Source: QAMX01 sp964448855
GTDB taxonomy: Bacteria; Bacillota; Clostridia; Oscillospirales; QAMX01
Length of the DNA stretch: 64,000 nt
Direction of reading: 5' to 3'
Assembly (NCBI GenBank): GCA_964448855.1
Contig: CAYUXI010000012.1
Location: forward strand, 1 to 64,000
A program made the position numbers and the translations under genes. The notes under the pieces were generated by a model. The model saw only the letters and a program-made list of their open reading frames with translations, ran no database searches and was not told where the DNA came from. Below, piece after piece: positions 60,198 to 64,000 of this stretch (its first letter is position 1; each line of letters starts with the position of its first letter).

Positions 60198-60249
60198 AGA
60201 ATGGGATTTTTGAATCGGATTTCCCGACAGATTGCAATGAGGTGGTTCC

Positions 60250-61755
60250 ATGCGCAAAATCCGGATTTTTGACACAACGCTGCGCGACGGTGAGCAGTCA
60301 CCTGGCTGCAGCATGGATTTATATGAAAAGCTCGAGGTGGCCCGCGCACTGGAAGCACTGGGCGTGGACGTCATCGAGGCCGGTTTCCCCGTGGCCTCTG
60401 CCGGCGATGCCGCTGCGGTGGCCAAAATTGCCACGGAAATTCGCGGCACGGCGGTAGCAGGTCTGGCGCGTGCCGTGACGGCTGACATCGATGCCGTCTG
60501 GGAGGCCGTTCGCCACAGTGCCGCGCCGGTCATTCATGTGTTTCTGGCGACCAGCCCGATTCATATGCAGTACAAGCTGCGGATGGAGCCGGATGCGGTG
60601 GTGCAGCTGGCCGGAGAAGCCGTGGCCTATGCGGCGCGTCTCTGTCCGGTTGTCGAGTTTTCCGCGGAGGATGCCACGCGCAGCGACCCGGACTTTCTGG
60701 CGCGTGTGTTTTCCGCCGCCGTTCGCAGCGGTGCCACCGTGCTGAACATTCCGGATACCGTCGGCTATGCCGTTCCGTCCGAAATGGATCGGCTCGTCCG
60801 CCATGTCGCCGCGCACACGGATGGCATCGAGAAGGCCATCCTTTCCGTCCACTGCCACGATGATCTGGGGCTGGCCACTGCCAACACGCTGGCGGCCGTT
60901 GCGGCGGGTGTTTCACAGGTGGAATGCACGCTGAACGGCATCGGCGAGCGGGCGGGCAATGCCGCGCTGGAGGAGCTGGTCATTGCGTTGCAGACGCGCC
61001 GGAGCGTCTTTGATGCGGAAACTGGCATTCACACCCGCCACATTTATCATGCGAGCCGCGTCTTGGAGTCGATCATTCATACCCCGATTGCACCGAACAA
61101 ATCGGTCATCGGCGACAACGTCTTCTCCCACGAATCCGGTGTCCATCAGCATGGCGTGATGGCCGCCCGCGAAACCTATGAAATCTTCACGCCGGAAAGC
61201 ATCGGCGTCCCACAGAATCAGATCATTCTCGGAAAGCATTCCGGCCGTCACGCCTTTGAGGAACGGCTGCTTTCCCTCGGATATACTGCGCTGTCGCCGG
61301 AACGGATTGACGAGCTTTTTGAGCAGTTCAAGCGTCTCTGCGATAAAAAGAAGATCATCACCGATCGCGACATCGTTTCTCTGGCCGGTCGGCGCATTGA
61401 TACGGTGCCCGCCCGGTACAAGCTGTCCAGCTTCGTCATCAACAGCGGCAACACCATTCCGGCAACGGCGCGCATCACGCTGGATACGGCGGCTGGGCCG
61501 GTAGACTGCGTCGCAGTCGGTGACGGGCCGGTCGATGCCTGTTTTCGCGCCATCAACACGCTGGTCGGCAGCGATTTTGTCCTTTCGGATTACACCATCC
61601 GCGCCGTCACAGAGGGCGGAGATGCGCTGGGCGAGGCGGTGATCCGTCTGTCCCGCGGCGACCGGAAAATCACCACACGCGGCGTCTCCACGGATATCAT
61701 CGAAGCCAGCCTCAAGGCTTATATCAACGCGGTCAACCGTCTGATTGCACCGTAA
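60250..61755 (+). CDS. leuA: 2-isopropylmalate synthase
   Basis: A 501-residue enzyme condensing acetyl-CoA with 2-oxoisovalerate, the first step of leucine synthesis. The DRE-TIM barrel (residues 1-270) carries TTLRDGEQSPG, the metal-binding HCHDD near 201 and NGIGERAGN near 232. The communication region includes HESGVHQHG and LGKHSGRHAF, and the C-terminal LeuA dimer domain (from about 380) would bind leucine. A related homocitrate or Re-citrate synthase role is less likely given length and motifs. The neighbour cimA lies 46 bases downstream. Confidence 0.9.
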   Translation: MRKIRIFDTTLRDGEQSPGCSMDLYEKLEVARALEALGVDVIEAGFPVASAGDAAAVAKIATEIRGTAVAGLARAVTADIDAVWEAVRHSAAPVIHVFLATSPIHMQYKLRMEPDAVVQLAGEAVAYAARLCPVVEFSAEDATRSDPDFLARVFSAAVRSGATVLNIPDTVGYAVPSEMDRLVRHVAAHTDGIEKAILSVHCHDDLGLATANTLAAVAAGVSQVECTLNGIGERAGNAALEELVIALQTRRSVFDAETGIHTRHIYHASRVLESIIHTPIAPNKSVIGDNVFSHESGVHQHGVMAARETYEIFTPESIGVPQNQIILGKHSGRHAFEERLLSLGYTALSPERIDELFEQFKRLCDKKKIITDRDIVSLAGRRIDTVPARYKLSSFVINSGNTIPATARITLDTAAGPVDCVAVGDGPVDACFRAINTLVGSDFVLSDYTIRAVTEGGDALGEAVIRLSRGDRKITTRGVSTDIIEASLKAYINAVNRLIAP

Positions 61756-61801
61756 AAATCACGCACTTTGAAACACCGTCAGACAAGGAAGTTGGATACA
61801 T

Positions 61802-63418
61802 TTGAACTGTTTTTCTCCCGATCTCGAAATTTTGGATACCACCCTGCGCGACGGCGCACAGAGCGATGGCATCTCGTTTTCCGTCAAGGACAAGCTTGAC
61901 ATCATCCATGCGCTTGACCACGCAGGCATTGCCGTGATTGAAGCCGGGAATCCCGGCGCAGTCCCGAAGGACATGGAGGTTTTCCGGGCAATGGCCGGAA
62001 TGCAGCTGAAGCAGGCGAGGCTCGCCGCTTTTTCCGCAACGCGCCGCCGCGATATCACCGCTGAGGAAGACCCGATGTTAGCTGCGCTGGTCGTCTGCGG
62101 TGCGCCAATTGCCGTCATTTTCGGGAAATCCTCCCGCGCACACGCGGAAAACGTCTTAGGCGTTTCGCTGCGCGAGAATCTGGCAATGATCGAGGATTCC
62201 ATCCGGTTTCTCCGTTCCCGCGGGCTGACGGTTTATTACGATGCGGAGCATTATTTTGACGCCTTTGCCGAAGACCGCGACTATGCGCTGGAAACGGTTC
62301 GCACAGCGTTGCGGGCCGGTGCCAACCGCATCATCCTCTGTGATTCGCGGGGCGGCTCACTGCCCGCGCAGATTGCGGATGTCACGACTGAAACCATTCG
62401 GGCAGTCGGCAGCTCGTCGATCGGCATCCACTGCCACAACGACATGGGGCTGGCCGTCGCGTGCAGCATGAGTGCAATTGAAGCCGGTGCCTGTCAGGTG
62501 CAGGGCACGTTTCTGGGATTTGGAGAGCGCTGCGGCAACACGAATCTCTCCACCCTGATTCCCAATTTACAGCTCAAGCTCGGCCGGCAGATTGTGCCGC
62601 CGGAATGCTTGCAGCGCTTCACGCGGGTTGCCACGCTGATTGCAGACGTTTCCAACAAGCATCTGCACCGCGATCTGCCGTATGTCGGGCGCTGCGCCTT
62701 CACGCACAAGGCAGGAATGCACGTGGACGCCATGCAGAAATACGCCGGAGCCTATGAGCACATCGACCCGTCACGCGTCGGCAACACCCGTCAGCTGCCT
62801 GTCAGCGAATTTGCCGGACGGCAGACGCTGGTCGCCAAATTTCCGCAGTTTTTCCCGGAGCATGACAAGGAGTCGCCCGCGCTGCTCACCATTTTGAACA
62901 CGCTGAAGGCCAGGGAGGCCGCCGGGTATCAATACGAGGCCGCAGATGGCAGTTTGGAGCTTCTCATTCGGCGGCAGCTGGGGCTGATGCGCGACTTTTT
63001 CGAGTTGATCGACTGCAAGCTGATTGACCAGCAGCCCGTCCGCACCGGAGCCAATTCCTCTGCGCTGGTCAAGATTCGCGTCAACGACCGCGAGGAGCTG
63101 GCCGCAGCCGAGGGCGACGGCCCGGTTCACGCCATCGACAGTGCGCTGCGTGCGGCGCTGAACTGCTTTTATCCGACGCTCGGCCGCACCCATTTGATCG
63201 ACTACAAGGTTCGCGTTTTGACACCGGAAAATGCGACAGCCGCCAAGGTTCGCGTTTTGATCATCTCAACGGACGGCGAGAACGAATGGTCCACCATTGG
63301 CGTTTCCGCCGATATCATTGAAGCCAGCTATATCGCGTTGCGGGATTCCATCGAATTGAAGCTCATCCGCGATGCGGAAAGCGGGAAGCTGGGCGATTGT
63401 CTGCCGTCCGAACACTGA
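61802..63418 (+). CDS. cimA: Citramalate synthase (alternative isoleucine pathway)
   Basis: A 538-residue relative of LeuA that condenses pyruvate with acetyl-CoA to (R)-citramalate, feeding 2-oxobutyrate and isoleucine. The motif LDTTLRDGAQSDG, the metal-binding HCHNDMGLA near residue 219 and FGERCGNTNLS near 240 distinguish the CimA branch, and FTHKAGMHVDAM near 300 is typical. The C-terminal LeuA-like regulatory domain (from about 410) probably binds isoleucine. The start is TTG, about 12 bases after AAGGAAG. It makes threonine deaminase dispensable for isoleucine synthesis. Confidence 0.9.
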   Translation: MNCFSPDLEILDTTLRDGAQSDGISFSVKDKLDIIHALDHAGIAVIEAGNPGAVPKDMEVFRAMAGMQLKQARLAAFSATRRRDITAEEDPMLAALVVCGAPIAVIFGKSSRAHAENVLGVSLRENLAMIEDSIRFLRSRGLTVYYDAEHYFDAFAEDRDYALETVRTALRAGANRIILCDSRGGSLPAQIADVTTETIRAVGSSSIGIHCHNDMGLAVACSMSAIEAGACQVQGTFLGFGERCGNTNLSTLIPNLQLKLGRQIVPPECLQRFTRVATLIADVSNKHLHRDLPYVGRCAFTHKAGMHVDAMQKYAGAYEHIDPSRVGNTRQLPVSEFAGRQTLVAKFPQFFPEHDKESPALLTILNTLKAREAAGYQYEAADGSLELLIRRQLGLMRDFFELIDCKLIDQQPVRTGANSSALVKIRVNDREELAAAEGDGPVHAIDSALRAALNCFYPTLGRTHLIDYKVRVLTPENATAAKVRVLIISTDGENEWSTIGVSADIIEASYIALRDSIELKLIRDAESGKLGDCLPSEH

Positions 63419-63436
63419 CAACAGGAGGAAACCCAT

Positions 63437-64000
63437 ATGCAATATCGTTCGTTTGGAAAAATCGGTTCGGTCTCTGCGCTCGGCTTTGGCTGTATGCGTC
63501 TGCCGACCGACGAGGAAGGCCATGTCGATCGTTCGCTGGCCATCCCCATGCTCCGCCGTGGTTATGAGCTCGGCATCAACTATTTCGATACCGCCTACTA
63601 CTACTGCAACGAGGAATCGCAGTATGTTGTCGGCGAGGCCGTCAAGCCGTTCCGGGAGCAGATTCTGCTGTCCACCAAGCTGCCGCTCGGCGATGAGGCC
63701 GACCCGCTCTTTTTCCGCCAAACGCTTGAGGAGCAGCTGCGCCGTCTGGACACCTCTTACATCGATGTCTACCATTTTCACGCGTTGAACCGAAAAAAAT
63801 TCGAGGAGCTCGTGCTGCCCAACGGAATGCTGGACGATGCGCGCCGTGCCATCGACGAGGGGCTGATTCGCCACCTCTCCTTTTCGTTCCACGACAAGCC
63901 GGAGGTCATGTCGGAGATCATCACACGCGGTGAAATGTTCTCGTCCGTTCTCTGTCAGTACAACCTGCTCGACCGCGCCAACGAGGAGGAAATTGCGAAG
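63437..64000 (+). CDS. Aldo/keto reductase, 3' end missing
   Basis: The first 188 residues of an aldo/keto reductase. The catalytic tetrad is partly visible: Asp in YFDTAYYY with the following Tyr (near residues 51-57), Lys in LLSTKLP near 79 and His in VYHFHAL near 115. The N-terminus YRSFGKIGSVSALGFGCMRLP is typical of the family. AGGAGG is about 9 bases upstream and it lies 18 bases after cimA. The substrate is unknown, and the gene continues beyond the window. Confidence 0.9.
   Translation, partial: MQYRSFGKIGSVSALGFGCMRLPTDEEGHVDRSLAIPMLRRGYELGINYFDTAYYYCNEESQYVVGEAVKPFREQILLSTKLPLGDEADPLFFRQTLEEQLRRLDTSYIDVYHFHALNRKKFEELVLPNGMLDDARRAIDEGLIRHLSFSFHDKPEVMSEIITRGEMFSSVLCQYNLLDRANEEEIAK

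Noticed and set aside
1..64000. CRISPR arrays, insertion sequences, prophage, tRNA or rRNA genes
   Set aside because: I saw no regularly spaced repeats, transposase or integrase genes, terminal inverted repeats or tRNA cloverleaf signatures by eye; a dedicated tRNA or covariance scan was not possible here.

Overview
This window comes from a GC-rich member of the Clostridia (Bacillota), probably a gut Oscillospirales-type anaerobe. The evidence is the ctsR-mcsA-mcsB-clpC operon, a PASTA kinase/PP2C pair, RemA, a SpoVB-type flippase, a pyruvate phosphate dikinase of clostridial length, purine-rich ribosome binding sites with many GTG/TTG starts, and sigma-A promoters that almost all have a 17-bp spacer. 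I found no rRNA, tRNA, CRISPR array, insertion sequence or prophage. The genus-level placement is inference.

Layout. (1) 1-8993: a carbohydrate locus. A truncated sugar-isomerase (SIS)/HAD phosphatase fusion faces away from a rightward set of four intracellular enzymes: GH38 alpha-mannosidase, two TIM-barrel sugar isomerases/epimerases and a LacZ-type GH2 beta-galactosidase. (2) 9059-24707, all leftward: uppP, ftsK and a SIS isomerase, followed by an eleven-gene housekeeping string, yicC-remA-gmk-rpoZ-priA-def-fmt-rlmN-stp-prkC-rsgA, with an apparent internal promoter at the 3' end of rlmN. (3) 24825-27775: a small orphan membrane protein, then homoserine dehydrogenase and a Gfo/Idh oxidoreductase. 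(4) 27891-30696, leftward: ferredoxin, a TrmN6-like methyltransferase, rsmI and a PHP phosphoesterase. (5) 31254-35920: the CtsR heat-shock operon with its operator. (6) 36057-46889: a YjdF-like membrane protein overlapping a GtaA-like glutaminase-family gene, then ppdK, then a large anchored Ig-like protein paired with a DUF4838 lipoprotein. (7) 47011-50957: trkA-trkH potassium uptake and a medium-chain dehydrogenase. (8) 50972-56139, leftward: flippase, alpha/beta hydrolase, cysK and pepF. (9) 56343-57275: metA, back to back with the pepF-cysK promoter. (10) 57475-60041, leftward: a glycosyltransferase and an O-antigen-ligase-like membrane protein joined by an ATGA overlap. (11) 60250-64000: leuA, cimA and a truncated aldo/keto reductase.

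Together the genes describe glycan breakdown inside the cell, translation initiation and ribosome maturation (def, fmt, rsgA, rlmN, rsmI), cell-wall Ser/Thr signalling and envelope building (prkC/stp, uppP, flippase, glycosyltransferase), protein quality control, and amino-acid synthesis from homoserine, cysteine and branched-chain precursors. The least explained items are the SIS-HAD fusion, the Ig-like/DUF4838 surface pair, the overlapping membrane-protein/glutaminase-family pair and the structured leader of ppdK. I did not find a clear new defence or mobile system.
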